Source of the DNA: an uncultured Lachnospiraceae bacterium
GTDB taxonomy: Bacteria > Bacillota > Clostridia > Lachnospirales > Lachnospiraceae
Assembly: GCA_948470905.1 (NCBI GenBank)
Contig: CAOKQK010000008.1
Span: 1 to 62,437 of the forward strand
Direction: 5' to 3'
Length of the DNA stretch: 62,437 nucleotides
Shown piece by piece: positions 8,695-17,484 of this stretch. The stretch's first letter is position 1. Every line of letters starts with the position of its first letter. A model generated the notes under the pieces. The model searched no databases and was not told the DNA's origin. It saw nothing but the letters and a program-made list of their open reading frames with translations. Position numbers and translations under genes: made by a program.

Positions 8695-8835
8695 TTGAAT
8701 GAAATTACAGAAACAAATCTGAATTCCATTTATGGAGGAGCAATGGAGAAAAGTGCAAAACACTGCAGCAAAATCCCAGGACGCGCCCGTAATCTTATTC
8801 GCCGGAAAGGTATTTTAGAGAGGAGTGAAATTATT

Positions 8836-9630
8836 ATGGAGTCAATAAGCCAATTACCGAAAAACATCAGAAAACATTTGTCAAACGAAGCCTATGAGAC
8901 CGATCACACAGGCATGTCGGATTCTTCCGTGTTTTTATTTCAGGACAAGATCTTGAAGATACAAAAGAACACCCTGGAAGCTGAAACAGAATACCGCATG
9001 ATGCAGTGGCTGAAGGACCGTCTGCCTGTTCCACAGGTGTATGCCCATGAGATACAGGGCGATGTCAGCTACCTGCTCATGAGCAGGTGCCCGGGAGAAA
9101 TGGCATGCGCCAAAAAGTATATATCAGATCCTGACCTGCTGACAGACAGGCTGGCGCAGGGGTTGAAGAAACTGTGGGAAGTTGACATCTCCGGCTGCCC
9201 TGCCGACTGGCGTTTGAAGCGGAAGCTGGAGCAGGCACAGTTCAATGTGGAGCACGGCCTGGTGGATATAGAGAATACAGAGCCAGGCACCTTTGGGGAA
9301 GGCGGCTTTGCAGGTCCAAAGGAATTGTTGGATTGGCTCTATGGAAATCAGCCACAGGAGGAACCGGTACTTTCGCACGGAGATTTCTGCCTGCCCAACC
9401 TGCTGTTTGATGAAGCAACAGCATGGTACATCGACCTTGGCAGGGCAGGGATTGCGGATAAATGGTGCGATATCGCCCTGTGCTATCGAAGCCTGTCCCA
9501 TAACTACGATGGCGTATATGGCGACCAGCACCGGGAAGGTCTGGACGACCTGCTGCTGTTTCGGAAATTAGGACTTGCCCCGGACTGGGAGAAGATCAGG
9601 TATTATATCCTGCTGGATGAGCTATTCTAG
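8836..9630 (+). CDS. APH(3')-type aminoglycoside phosphotransferase homologue
   Basis: The 264-aa protein has the protein-kinase-like fold of aminoglycoside 3'-phosphotransferases. The catalytic loop SHGDFCLPN (Asp183) and metal-binding IDLGRAGIADKWCDIA (Asp200) are intact. The C-terminus WEKIRYYILLDELF and the total length closely match APH(3')-IIIa as I remember it, while the middle differs clearly. The start at 8836 has AGGAG upstream and gives the family length; an in-frame ATG at 8695 would add 47 residues that look noncoding. It would phosphorylate kanamycin/neomycin-type drugs or a natural substrate. No mobile element flanks it, so it may be an intrinsic chromosomal gene. Confidence 0.85.
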   Translation: MESISQLPKNIRKHLSNEAYETDHTGMSDSSVFLFQDKILKIQKNTLEAETEYRMMQWLKDRLPVPQVYAHEIQGDVSYLLMSRCPGEMACAKKYISDPDLLTDRLAQGLKKLWEVDISGCPADWRLKRKLEQAQFNVEHGLVDIENTEPGTFGEGGFAGPKELLDWLYGNQPQEEPVLSHGDFCLPNLLFDEATAWYIDLGRAGIADKWCDIALCYRSLSHNYDGVYGDQHREGLDDLLLFRKLGLAPDWEKIRYYILLDELF

Positions 9631-9693
9631 GACAGCATCTCTGTCTTGCAAAACAGGATAGAGGCTGCACCTGCATATGGAAAGAGCGCCATT

Positions 9694-11052
9694 TCAATTG
9701 ACGCTCTCCCCTGCCCTCTCTATCTCGTCTGCAATACTTTCCGCCTGCTCCAGCTTCCCAAGAAGCTCGGCGGACATGGTCCTTGCTTTCTCAGCCAATT
9801 CACTGGCTCCCGTCCTGTCACCCTTCCGAATTGCCTCCATGACATCTGTCCCGATGGCGTGGAACCTTTTGTGCTCGTCACCGATTTCCTTCCACAGGGA
9901 GATCAGCCTGCTGTTGCGAATCTGAAAAGCATGGTAAAAATGCCCGAAGGCACATCTCTCTCCGTTGGTCTGAAGGGGCGCCAGCTCCATCCGCTCAACC
10001 ATCCCATCAAGGCTGTGGGTCCATGCCATATGTGCCTGCCTGGCCTTTTGGATCACCGATTTGAATTCTGCTGCCTCTACGGTTTTGCCCGCCTCTCTCA
10101 AATGTCGGAACATCTCCTCTGCCAGAGCGGAAAGCCCGCAGTCAATCTCTCCTACCGACACCGCGCATTCCACATTCTCCCTGGCACTCTCCGCAATCCT
10201 GACCGCCATTTCTGTCAACCGCTCTGCATCCTGGCTGTTCTGCTCCATGGCCTTGTTGATTTCATCAGAAGCAGTCGTAATATCCTGAATATCTGTGTTG
10301 ACTTTCTTAACCTCTTCCACAAGCTCTGACAGCAAATCGGCATTTCCAGAGACTGTAGTATGTACCTGCTCAATCTTCTCACCCATGGCATCCGTCGAGC
10401 TCAACGCCCTGGCAAGGCTGCTCTTGCTCTCCGCCGCCGCATCCTTCACTTGCTGCACAAAGGCACGCATACTGTCCAGGTTCATTCTGGTATCGTCAGC
10501 AAGCTTGCGGACCTCATCCGCCACCACCGCAAAGCCTTTGCCCTGTTCTCCTGCCCGAGCCGCCTCAATGGAGGCGTTTAGCGCCAGGAGATTGGTCTGG
10601 GAGGCAATTCCCTGAACGCTTGCCACCACCTTCTCTATCTCAACAGTAAGATCCGCCAGGTGTTCTATCTTCACACGCATTTCTTCTGAATCCGCCAGCA
10701 CTGCGTCTTTCAGGCTCACCGCCTCGTCCAGGACCTCCCTGCTCTCCTCATTCCGCTCCGACAGGCTGTGCGCCGATCCTGCCGCCCTGTCCAGAAGCTC
10801 CGCCGCCTCACTTACAGTATGGTTCACCTGATTCATCCCGGCGGTCGTCTCTTCCACCACCGCAAGATTCGCCTGGCTGATATCCCGCATCTCATCCGTA
10901 TAACCAGTCAGTCTCTCGTTCACATAGCGCAGTCGCACATCAAAACCGCTCAGCGCGCTGGTAGCCTCCAGCAGCTTATCCGCGCTCCCGGCAAGATTGT
11001 GGAACACCGGCATTTCCGCCATCACTAATACTTCATCCTTCTTCTTTCTCAT
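9694..11052 (-). CDS. Soluble methyl-accepting chemotaxis protein with CZB zinc domain
   Basis: The 452-aa protein has no membrane segment. The MCP signalling hairpin is clear: [20 protein letters not shown] and [20 protein letters not shown] around residues 140-190, flanked by long coiled coils. The C-terminal 120 residues match a chemoreceptor zinc-binding (CZB) domain, with His in [13 protein letters not shown], Cys in [10 protein letters not shown] and His in [15 protein letters not shown] receptors sense zinc or hypochlorous acid and signal through CheW/CheA. No che or flagellar gene is in the window. GAGG precedes the start. It converges on the APH-like gene. Confidence 0.9.
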   Translation of the reverse strand: MRKKKDEVLVMAEMPVFHNLAGSADKLLEATSALSGFDVRLRYVNERLTGYTDEMRDISQANLAVVEETTAGMNQVNHTVSEAAELLDRAAGSAHSLSERNEESREVLDEAVSLKDAVLADSEEMRVKIEHLADLTVEIEKVVASVQGIASQTNLLALNASIEAARAGEQGKGFAVVADEVRKLADDTRMNLDSMRAFVQQVKDAAAESKSSLARALSSTDAMGEKIEQVHTTVSGNADLLSELVEEVKKVNTDIQDITTASDEINKAMEQNSQDAERLTEMAVRIAESARENVECAVSVGEIDCGLSALAEEMFRHLREAGKTVEAAEFKSVIQKARQAHMAWTHSLDGMVERMELAPLQTNGERCAFGHFYHAFQIRNSRLISLWKEIGDEHKRFHAIGTDVMEAIRKGDRTGASELAEKARTMSAELLGKLEQAESIADEIERAGESVN

Positions 11053-11087
11053 GCCCCTTCTTTTCCTCCACTCTGTTTGATATCGTG

Positions 11088-11275
11088 TGCCAAATCAAAT
11101 ACCCCGCTGCAAGCAATGAAATATCAAGCCTGCAACGCTGCTGAGCGCAATGCGTCCAGGGGACGCTGTGGTATTTGACCCTCGCGGCATTCGTCAAGGT
11201 GCCGGAGAAGTAAACTTTAAGGAAGTTTGCTTCTCCGGGACTTATGACTCATTGCCCGCGGGAATAAACACTCCA
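11088..11275 (+). repeat. Dispersed repeat R1, copy 2, extended form
   Basis: The 3' half (11163-11275) shares with 2273-2358 and 41990-42075 the series CTCGCGGCATTCG, hairpin, CTCATTGC and CGCGGGAAT. Its hairpin pairs 11202-11217 with 11223-11238, one mismatch. The 5' part adds a second inverted pair, TCAAATACC (11095-11103) and GGTATTTGA (11170-11178). It fills much of the 11053-11488 gap, in which I see no gene. Confidence 0.65.
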
Positions 11276-11420
11276 TCTTTTAGCTGCCAATAATGTTATC
11301 TTATCACAACTGACTATAATAATCTACAAAAAGCCGCACGTCTCTCACAATCTTATGCCTCTGCCCTGTGACAGCTGCTATCGTAACAGCAGGAACTGTT
11401 CCAAAGAAACAGCTTTAAAG

Positions 11421-11449
11421 TTGCATTTGATAAATACATATGGTATATT
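11421..11449 (+). promoter_or_regulatory. Promoter of GNAT-rarA pair
   Basis: TTGCAT (11421-11426) and TATATT (11444-11449) are 17 bp apart and 40 nt before the GNAT start codon. The next gene, rarA, starts 30 nt after the GNAT stop and probably shares this promoter. Confidence 0.6.
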
Positions 11450-11488
11450 AGAATCATCCAAAACATCAGATCAGCAAGGAGAAAATGT

Positions 11489-11923
11489 ATGATCACGATA
11501 AATTGCCTCACAAGAAAATATGCCGATGCCGTAGTGGAAATGATGCGTGTTTTTTACGCTTCCCCTGCTGTATCTACCAACGGCTCCGAAGAAATATTTC
11601 GCTGCGATGTGGAGCAGTGCATAAATGATAATCCCTATCTGGAAGGCTATGTATTTACAGAGGACGAGGACGTCGCAGGCTATGCCATGATTGCCAAAAG
11701 CTTCTCCACAGAATTTGGAAAAAGCTGTATGTGGATAGAAGACCTGTATCTGAAGCCGGAGTATCGCGGGACAGGCATCGGGACTGAGTTTCTGGCTTTT
11801 ATCCAGGAGAAATATCCTGATTCCCTGCTGCGGCTGGAGGTGGAGGAGGAAAACGAACGCGCTGTCCATGTATACCGCAAAAACGGCTTCGACGTTCTGC
11901 CCTATATGGAAATGAAAAAATAA
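11489..11923 (+). CDS. GNAT family N-acetyltransferase
   Basis: The 144-aa single-domain GNAT protein has motif A, DLYLKPEYRGTGIGTEFLAFI, with the acetyl-CoA pyrophosphate loop (RGTGIG), and motif B, HVYRKNGFDVLPYMEM, at the end. The start codon follows AAGGAGAAAATGT. It would transfer an acetyl group from acetyl-CoA to an amine of an unknown small molecule or protein. It stands just ahead of rarA on the same transcript, which gives no clear functional hint. Confidence 0.85.
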   Translation: MITINCLTRKYADAVVEMMRVFYASPAVSTNGSEEIFRCDVEQCINDNPYLEGYVFTEDEDVAGYAMIAKSFSTEFGKSCMWIEDLYLKPEYRGTGIGTEFLAFIQEKYPDSLLRLEVEEENERAVHVYRKNGFDVLPYMEMKK

Positions 11924-11953
11924 AACTATACATTTACCTTAAAGAGGCGTCCC

Positions 11954-13303
11954 ATGAACCAGCTTTCTCTGTTTGACAATACCCAATACACCGAAAATAT
12001 CACGTCGCTGAAATCTCCTCTGGCAGACAGGCTGCGGCCTCAGGACCTGAGTGATTACATTGGCCAGGAGCATCTGCTTGGCGAAGGCATGCTCCTGCGC
12101 CGAATGTTGGAGCAAGACCAAATCTCCTCCATGATCTTTTGGGGGCCTCCCGGCGTGGGCAAGACCACCCTGGCAAGAATCATTGCAAACCGCACAAAAT
12201 CCAGCTTTGTCAACTTCAGCGCCGTGACCAGCGGCATTAAAGAGATAAAAGAAATTATGAAACAGGCCGAGGACAACCGCGCCTACGGCGTCCGCACCCT
12301 GGTATTTGTGGATGAGATCCACCGTTTTAACAAGGCACAGCAGGATGCTTTCCTTCCCTATGTGGAGAAGGGAAGCATCACCTTGATCGGCGCCACCACG
12401 GAGAACCCTTCCTTTGAGATCAACGCCGCTCTCCTGTCCCGGTGCAAGGTATTTGTCCTGAAAGAGCTGACAGAGGATGACCTGACCAGGCTCCTGTCCC
12501 ATGCCCTGTCCGACAGGCATGGCTTTGGAAGCACCCAGATCCACATGGAGCCTGAACTGCTCTCCGTCATTGCAGGCTTTTCCAACGGGGATGCACGCAC
12601 TGCCCTGAACACCCTGGAGATGGCGGTACTGAACGGTGAGATCGCGGCTGACGGCTCCATCACCGTAAAAAAAGACACTCTGGAACAGTGCCTTGGCAAA
12701 AAAACCTTATTATATGACAAAAAGGGTGAGGAACATTACAACCTGATCTCCGCCCTCCATAAATCCATGCGCAACTCCGACCCTGACGCTGCAGTCTACT
12801 GGCTTGCCAGAATGCTGGAGGCGGGGGAAGATCCCCTTTTCATCGCCCGCAGGCTCATCCGCTTTGCCAGCGAGGATATCGGCTTAGCCGACAGCCAGGC
12901 ACTGCCTCTGGCGGTTGCCGCCTATCAGGCGTGCCACTTTAACGGCATGCCTGAATGCAATGTGAACCTGACCCATGCGGTGGTCTATCTGTCCCTTGCC
13001 CCCCGCTCCAACGCCCTCTACCGGGCATACGAAACCGCCAAAGCCGACGCTCTGACCCAGCTCTCAGAACCCGTTCCCCTGGTCATCCGCAACGCCCCTA
13101 CCCGGCTCATGGACGACCTGCACTATGGGGAAGGCTACGTCTACGCCCATGACACAGAAGAAAAGATTGCCCATATGACCTGTCTGCCCGAGAACCTAAA
13201 GGACAGGCGCTACTACCGGCCCGGAACAGAGGGCGCGGAAAGTACTTTCAAGGAACGCCTGGATAAAAGCCGCGCTTTCCGGCTGGGGGATGATGGGCAA
13301 TGA
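11954..13303 (+). CDS. rarA: Replication-associated recombination protein A (RarA/MgsA)
   Basis: The 449-aa clamp-loader-like AAA+ ATPase has Walker A GPPGVGKTTLA, Walker B LVFVDEIHRF, sensor-1 GATTENPSFE and an arginine-finger SRC motif, then the RarA tetramerisation region with SEDIGLAD. An SSB/PCNA-type interaction motif may lie in the N-terminal NQLSLFD. RarA acts at stalled replication forks. Length and motif order are typical. It is 30 nt after the GNAT gene and converges on the membrane protein at 13358-14713. Confidence 0.95.
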   Translation: MNQLSLFDNTQYTENITSLKSPLADRLRPQDLSDYIGQEHLLGEGMLLRRMLEQDQISSMIFWGPPGVGKTTLARIIANRTKSSFVNFSAVTSGIKEIKEIMKQAEDNRAYGVRTLVFVDEIHRFNKAQQDAFLPYVEKGSITLIGATTENPSFEINAALLSRCKVFVLKELTEDDLTRLLSHALSDRHGFGSTQIHMEPELLSVIAGFSNGDARTALNTLEMAVLNGEIAADGSITVKKDTLEQCLGKKTLLYDKKGEEHYNLISALHKSMRNSDPDAAVYWLARMLEAGEDPLFIARRLIRFASEDIGLADSQALPLAVAAYQACHFNGMPECNVNLTHAVVYLSLAPRSNALYRAYETAKADALTQLSEPVPLVIRNAPTRLMDDLHYGEGYVYAHDTEEKIAHMTCLPENLKDRRYYRPGTEGAESTFKERLDKSRAFRLGDDGQ

Positions 13304-13357
13304 ACTCCCCCAGCAAAGCTGCAGGAAATTATGCCCGAAAAGAGTAAACCAGACCCA

Positions 13358-14713
13358 TCACATTTTTTTCAGTTCCCTCAGGAACTCGATCATCCGCACC
13401 GCCTCCCTGTGAAGCTCCATCTCCTGCTCCTGGGCAGGCAGCTCCTCCACATAGGCTGCGTCCTCAAATTGTGCCTTAAATTCCGCAATCTTCGTCCCGT
13501 TCATAATAAGCTCCATCCCATTCAGGACCGTAAGCCGGATAGAGAATTCCACCTTGTCCCAGGGCAAAAGCTTCTTGTCATCACCGTAACAGCCCCTTGT
13601 GGTGATCAGGAATTTTTCGTAAATAAGAGGGTACTCCCCCTCAGACAACTGGATGCCGCTGTCACGAAATTCCTTCAAATAATCCGTGGGATCCCCTATG
13701 TAGGTAAACAGCCCCGGATGCTCACTGTTCACAAAATGCCCCAGCTCACAGTGCCCGCTGATATATTTGTACACCTCAAAGCGGCTCGCCAGCCTGATCA
13801 TCCTGTTGTATACGTCCTTCCCGGGAATATCCTGTGTAAGCAACGGCGCTTCTTCCTTTCCGGCATCGGTCTCCACAGCCCCTGCATCGGCTACTGCTGC
13901 CTTTTTCCCATGCCTCCCGCAGGCTCCTGCCTCCTTTTCCCCAGGCTGCAGCTCTCCCTGCAGTACATTCCGGTACTCCTGCTGGGCCGTATCCAGGTTC
14001 AGCGGCTTATATCGGCTTTCAAAATATTTCTTCCTGCCAAAGGGCGCATAATTTTCATCCAGCAGGATCATCTCCCCGTTGCCAAGATCCGGATACTGTC
14101 TGGCGATCCGCTTCAGTACCTCCCATTCGTCCTGAGAATTCTCCTTATTATCCTCCTCCACCTGCCTTAAAGCCCTGTCAATCTCCTGTTGGTCGCCTGT
14201 CCCCCAATAAAGCGGATGCGGGTCAAAATTCGAGTGATAAGACCCTCCTTCATAGCAGAAAAAACAGGAACAGGGAATCTTTTCGTACAACTCCTTTTTT
14301 GCCCCGTCCAGATTTTTCACGACCAGGTTATAGCAGGCGTTTACCACCGGCACTCCGCCATGGGCCACCAGATTGGCGATTGCCAGCACGGTAAGCGGCT
14401 GTGTATTCACCACCATCCCCGGCACCAGAAGCCCTTCCTCATAGACCTCCTTCATATAGTCCTCGGACACTCCTGTACCCCAGGACCGCCACAAAAAGAA
14501 CGCAGCCACAAGCCCAAAAATAACCGCCGGAATAAAGCTTTTCAAGATAAGGCTTACGCCCACAGCCAGCACCAGGCTGAGGATAAAGTTCCGGATGGAA
14601 CTGCTCCGGCCTTTCAGCACTTTCCCGATCAATTCGTCCTTTTTGCGGATCCGCGCCGGATCCGCATGGATGCCGGACTTTGTACTTGCCTCAAACTGTG
14701 AATAATCTGTCAT
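13358..14713 (-). CDS. DUF3239-like membrane protein
   Basis: The 451-aa protein of unknown function has a soluble N-terminus of about 40 aa, two adjacent membrane segments (FILSLVLAVGVSLILKSF and AVIFGLVAAFFLWRSW) and a large cytosolic part. EDYMKEVYEEGLLVPGMVVNT recalls DUF3239 proteins. The motif CSCFFCYEGG could bind metal. A low-complexity Ala/Lys/Glu stretch separates the middle from the end. The start at 14713 follows AGGGAGGG; the palindrome GTGCGCTTCAGCGCAC (14729-14744) stands directly upstream. The hypothetical gene behind it (14907-15809) has the same orientation. Confidence 0.6.
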   Translation of the reverse strand: MTDYSQFEASTKSGIHADPARIRKKDELIGKVLKGRSSSIRNFILSLVLAVGVSLILKSFIPAVIFGLVAAFFLWRSWGTGVSEDYMKEVYEEGLLVPGMVVNTQPLTVLAIANLVAHGGVPVVNACYNLVVKNLDGAKKELYEKIPCSCFFCYEGGSYHSNFDPHPLYWGTGDQQEIDRALRQVEEDNKENSQDEWEVLKRIARQYPDLGNGEMILLDENYAPFGRKKYFESRYKPLNLDTAQQEYRNVLQGELQPGEKEAGACGRHGKKAAVADAGAVETDAGKEEAPLLTQDIPGKDVYNRMIRLASRFEVYKYISGHCELGHFVNSEHPGLFTYIGDPTDYLKEFRDSGIQLSEGEYPLIYEKFLITTRGCYGDDKKLLPWDKVEFSIRLTVLNGMELIMNGTKIAEFKAQFEDAAYVEELPAQEQEMELHREAVRMIEFLRELKKM

Positions 14714-14728
14714 TATTACACCCTCCCT

Positions 14729-14744
14729 GTGCGCTTCAGCGCAC
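14729..14744. repeat. GTGCGC palindrome (R4), copy 1
   Basis: GTGCGCTTCAGCGCAC is identical at 14729-14744 and 18173-18188. Related forms are at 16839-16854 (GTGCGCCGAAACGCAC) and 45824-45841 (GTGCGC, 6-nt loop, GCGCAC). All four stand within about 60 nt upstream of start codons. Confidence 0.6.
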
Positions 14745-14906
14745 CCGCCAGTCAACACTTGGAAGTTTACTTCCACTTATATCCCCTTTTATATGCCCCG
14801 GCACGCCCTTAGTTCACGGCTGCGCTGAAGCCTTCCCGCCTTTCTCCGCCCTCATAACAGGCCAAAGGCTAAGGATCTGTCTGAAAAATTTTACCATACT
14901 GCACCA

Positions 14907-15809
14907 TCATATACAAGCATTCTTTTTTGCCGCTTCCATCTGGCTGCGGGACAAAAGTGAAAGCCCGGTCCCCCTGTCCAGCACCAGATATTCCGCCAGC
15001 TGTTCCTCTGTGACTTTTTTCCTGCCTGCTTTTGTCATCTTGGAGACAGACACATAAAAGGCCGTACTGCGGTCTGCCGCAAATACGGAAACCTTAAAAT
15101 AACAATCCGCTTCCCCGCCGCCAAGCGGCTCCAATTCCGCCAGCACCGCCGTATCTCCCAGCAAAAGCCGCGAAAGAAAGGTTTCCTCCTGCCCACAGCG
15201 AAGCCTGACCACCGTTTCTTTCGCCCATTTCCCGGACGCCTCGCAATACGGAGCCCGTCCCTGCGTCCAAAACGCAATCCCAAAACGCACCACAGCGGCA
15301 AGAAACAAGAGGATAAGCAGCACAATACACACCGTTCCCGGCATGTTAAACAGTATATTCCCACTTTTTCCAGTGATAACAGCACCATTATTTTTCAGCG
15401 AAAGCACCTGCTCCCAGAACACCCCACCCCCCGGCAGCTGCGTCAGGGCTTCTTTCCACGCCCCATGCCACTTCCATATCCAGACCGACTTCTCCGCATC
15501 CAAGACCGCCCTTACAGGCATATGGAACACAGCCAAAAGAAGCCAGTACCAGACGGCCAGGACAATGCCGCACCACTTCGCAAAAGCCGGCCGGCGCACC
15601 CTGCCGCATTTGACACACAGTAACGCACCGGATTTTGCTACGAATCCCGTCACTGCAGAATAGATTATTATATCCAGCAGCGTAGCATGGGAAGCCTGAA
15701 TACCGAATGCACACAGTAGCGCCGCCGCTGCCGTAATGACCAGCATCCCCGCTGCCGCTGGCAAAAATAAAGGCGAAATCTTACCTGATGGCTGATATGT
15801 ACGATTCAT
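14907..15809 (-). CDS. Hypothetical membrane protein
   Basis: The 300-aa protein is not recognised. Four hydrophobic segments are visible: residues about 12-35 and 45-65, one around 80-95, and one around 160-180 (VCIVLLILLFLAAVVRFGIAF). They are followed by a soluble C-terminal domain of about 110 residues. A CVKC pair in the second loop could bind metal or form a disulphide. No enzyme motif is seen. GGAGG lies 15 nt before the assigned ATG, longer than usual, so the start is uncertain. It precedes the DUF3239-like gene on the same strand with a 193-nt gap. Confidence 0.55.
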   Translation of the reverse strand: MNRTYQPSGKISPLFLPAAAGMLVITAAAALLCAFGIQASHATLLDIIIYSAVTGFVAKSGALLCVKCGRVRRPAFAKWCGIVLAVWYWLLLAVFHMPVRAVLDAEKSVWIWKWHGAWKEALTQLPGGGVFWEQVLSLKNNGAVITGKSGNILFNMPGTVCIVLLILLFLAAVVRFGIAFWTQGRAPYCEASGKWAKETVVRLRCGQEETFLSRLLLGDTAVLAELEPLGGGEADCYFKVSVFAADRSTAFYVSVSKMTKAGRKKVTEEQLAEYLVLDRGTGLSLLSRSQMEAAKKNACI

Positions 15810-16055
15810 ACTTATTAATCGTGCCCTCCACTATATCAAAATAAAAAAGTCCCCTTACCTCCAGCATTTAAGCTCCTTAGAGGCAAAATCGATCGCCTAA
15901 ATATGCCCCGCTATACCTTCCGTCAATACATAAGGGAATACCAGCGGACTGAAAGGGGAATGAAACAGCCCGCTTTTCCCTGAGACAACGGGCAACCCGT
16001 CCTGTTCCATTCGACATGCCTGTGTCCATTCATATTATAAAATGCTTTGTCACAT

Positions 16056-16069
16056 AAAGCAATTGCTTT
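16056..16069. promoter_or_regulatory. Palindromic operator upstream of small HTH gene
   Basis: AAAGCAATTGCTTT is a perfect 14-bp palindrome within a very AT-rich stretch (16030-16120), 60 nt before the HTH gene. A further TGCTTT half-site is at 16043-16048 and another at 16086-16091. This arrangement suits an autoregulating XRE repressor; that it binds here is inference. The rest of the 15810-16130 gap shows nothing I can name. Confidence 0.5.
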
Positions 16070-16130
16070 TTTATAAATAATTTATGCTTTTTATCTCAAA
16101 GGATAAAATAATAGGGACAGGAGGTCTGTT

Positions 16131-16379
16131 ATGCAAAATGACAATGTTGCCTTTGAGAATAAGGATTATTATATTGAAGTCGGACTGAACATAGCATTTT
16201 ATCGCAAGCGTGCAGGAATGACACAGGATAACTTAGCGGAAAAAGCAGGTCTAAGCCGTTCTCATCTCAGTGCCATTGAAGCGCCTAATATTATCCGTCC
16301 TTTTTCCATGGAAACGCTTTTCAATATCGCACGCTCCCTGAACGTTGAACCATATAAATTACTGCAAGTCAGAGAGTAG
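16131..16379 (+). CDS. XRE family helix-turn-helix regulator
   Basis: The 82-aa protein is one HTH_3 domain: GLNIAFYRKRAGMTQDNLAE, then KAGLSRSHLSAIE as the recognition helix, and ETLFNIARSLNVEPYKLLQ as the closing helices. There is no effector domain. The ribosome site CAGGAGG is strong (spacing 6). The upstream palindrome at 16056-16069 suggests autoregulation. No partner toxin gene follows within 500 nt, so this is probably a stand-alone repressor. Confidence 0.85.
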   Translation: MQNDNVAFENKDYYIEVGLNIAFYRKRAGMTQDNLAEKAGLSRSHLSAIEAPNIIRPFSMETLFNIARSLNVEPYKLLQVRE

Positions 16380-16629
16380 AACTCTTTAAATGTTTGACTT
16401 GGAAAAATTTATCAATGCCCGTGCCTATTTATTTCCCATCATGAATCATGAAATTACGTCTGCCTGTTGCCTTAACCTCCTGCAATGCGATGCCATTCAC
16501 GCAACAGGGAGTTGCTTTACCAAACACTTACTCCATGATACAATCATTTCGTACCATGAAACAAGGTTGACACAAAGATTCTACTTGTCATCTTCCGATC
16601 TCACGCGCGCCGAAGCGCACGATTTCCTA

Positions 16630-16789
16630 GTACTGCGTTGCGCATATAACAGTGAATGTCAGCGCTGGATATTTGTGCCAAGGCAAGGCGGAAGAAGGAA
16701 GCGATGTGGCTCCATCGCTGACTGATGACAACGCAGCATTGGTGCAAATAGGCGGTGCTGAATTCACTGTTAATTGCGCAACACAGTAC
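16630..16789. repeat. MITE-like inverted-repeat element R5, 160 bp
   Basis: The ends GTACTGCGTTGCGCA and TGCGCAACACAGTAC are inverted copies. Complementarity continues inward through AACAGTGAA/TTCACTGTT and TTTGTGCCAA/TTGGTGCAAA, so the element can fold into a long stem around a GC-rich centre. It has no gene; the frame 16390-16725 runs into it. Flanks carry GCGCGCCGAAGCGCAC (16605-16620) and GTGCGCCGAAACGCAC (16839-16854). It fills most of the 16380-16893 gap and resembles a nonautonomous transposable element. Confidence 0.65.
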
Positions 16790-16893
16790 TATTACAATGC
16801 TGACACGAAAATTCATTGTGTCAGCTCCTGATCCCATGTGCGCCGAAACGCACAATATCTTAGTATAGTTTTAGAAAACAGAGGAGGATTATC

Positions 16894-17355
16894 ATGACTT
16901 CATTAATGACAAAGACAGCGGACACGCTCAAGACACTGAGACTCGGAAACGACCTTACTCAGGACCAGCTCGGCGAAAAGGTTCATGTATCGCGACAGGC
17001 CGTCTCACGGTGGGAAAACGGGGAAACCATGCCTGGAGTAGACACCCTGAAAGAACTTTCGCAGTTGTTTGGCGTAACGATCAACAAGCTCCTTGGCGAA
17101 CCCACAAGGCTTGTCTGCCAGTGCTGCGGAATGGAGCTTGACGAAAATTCCATCAGCTCGGATCCCGACGGCTCTGCAAACCCGGATTACTGCAAATGGT
17201 GCTATACAGAAGGAGAATTTGTCTACAAATCCCTGCCGGAACTCATCGGGTATCTTGTAGAACATGTGCCGCTGGGAAATCTCACCCATGAACAGGCGGA
17301 AAAATATTTCACAGAGCAGCTGAAAGAGCTTGACTATTGGAAAACGGCCAGGTAA
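16894..17355 (+). CDS. HTH regulator with C-terminal zinc ribbon
   Basis: The 153-aa protein has an XRE HTH domain in residues 10-65 (LTQDQLGEKVHVSRQAVSRWENG) and a putative zinc-ribbon domain from about residue 75: CQCCGMELDEN, later YCKWCYTEGEF, then a helical tail. The HTH-zinc ribbon combination is common in Clostridia; its ligand is unknown. AGAGGAGG precedes the ATG. It stands just after the R5 element and the GTGCGC palindrome. It converges on the 210-aa gene across a clear hairpin. Confidence 0.85.
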   Translation: MTSLMTKTADTLKTLRLGNDLTQDQLGEKVHVSRQAVSRWENGETMPGVDTLKELSQLFGVTINKLLGEPTRLVCQCCGMELDENSISSDPDGSANPDYCKWCYTEGEFVYKSLPELIGYLVEHVPLGNLTHEQAEKYFTEQLKELDYWKTAR

Positions 17356-17373
17356 ACACCCCCTATGTCCTCC

Positions 17374-17420
17374 GGGCAATCATGTTGTAAACCTTACCAA
17401 AATTTTCAGCATGATTGCCC
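17374..17420. terminator. Hairpin between convergent genes
   Basis: GGGCAATCATG (17374-17384) and CATGATTGCCC (17410-17420) pair perfectly over 11 bp. It lies between the zinc-ribbon regulator and the hypothetical gene on the other strand. There is no long T-run, so it may work as a bidirectional barrier rather than a classical terminator. Confidence 0.5.
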
Positions 17421-17484
17421 CCATTCAGCAAACCCTATTAGCAGGTCAATCCCACTCTAAATCATCACCGCTTTCACGAAGAAC

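Noticed and set aside
16390-16725. 111-codon plus-strand ORF after the small HTH gene.
   Set aside because: No ribosome site, no recognisable protein, and its C-terminal third lies inside the inverted-repeat element.
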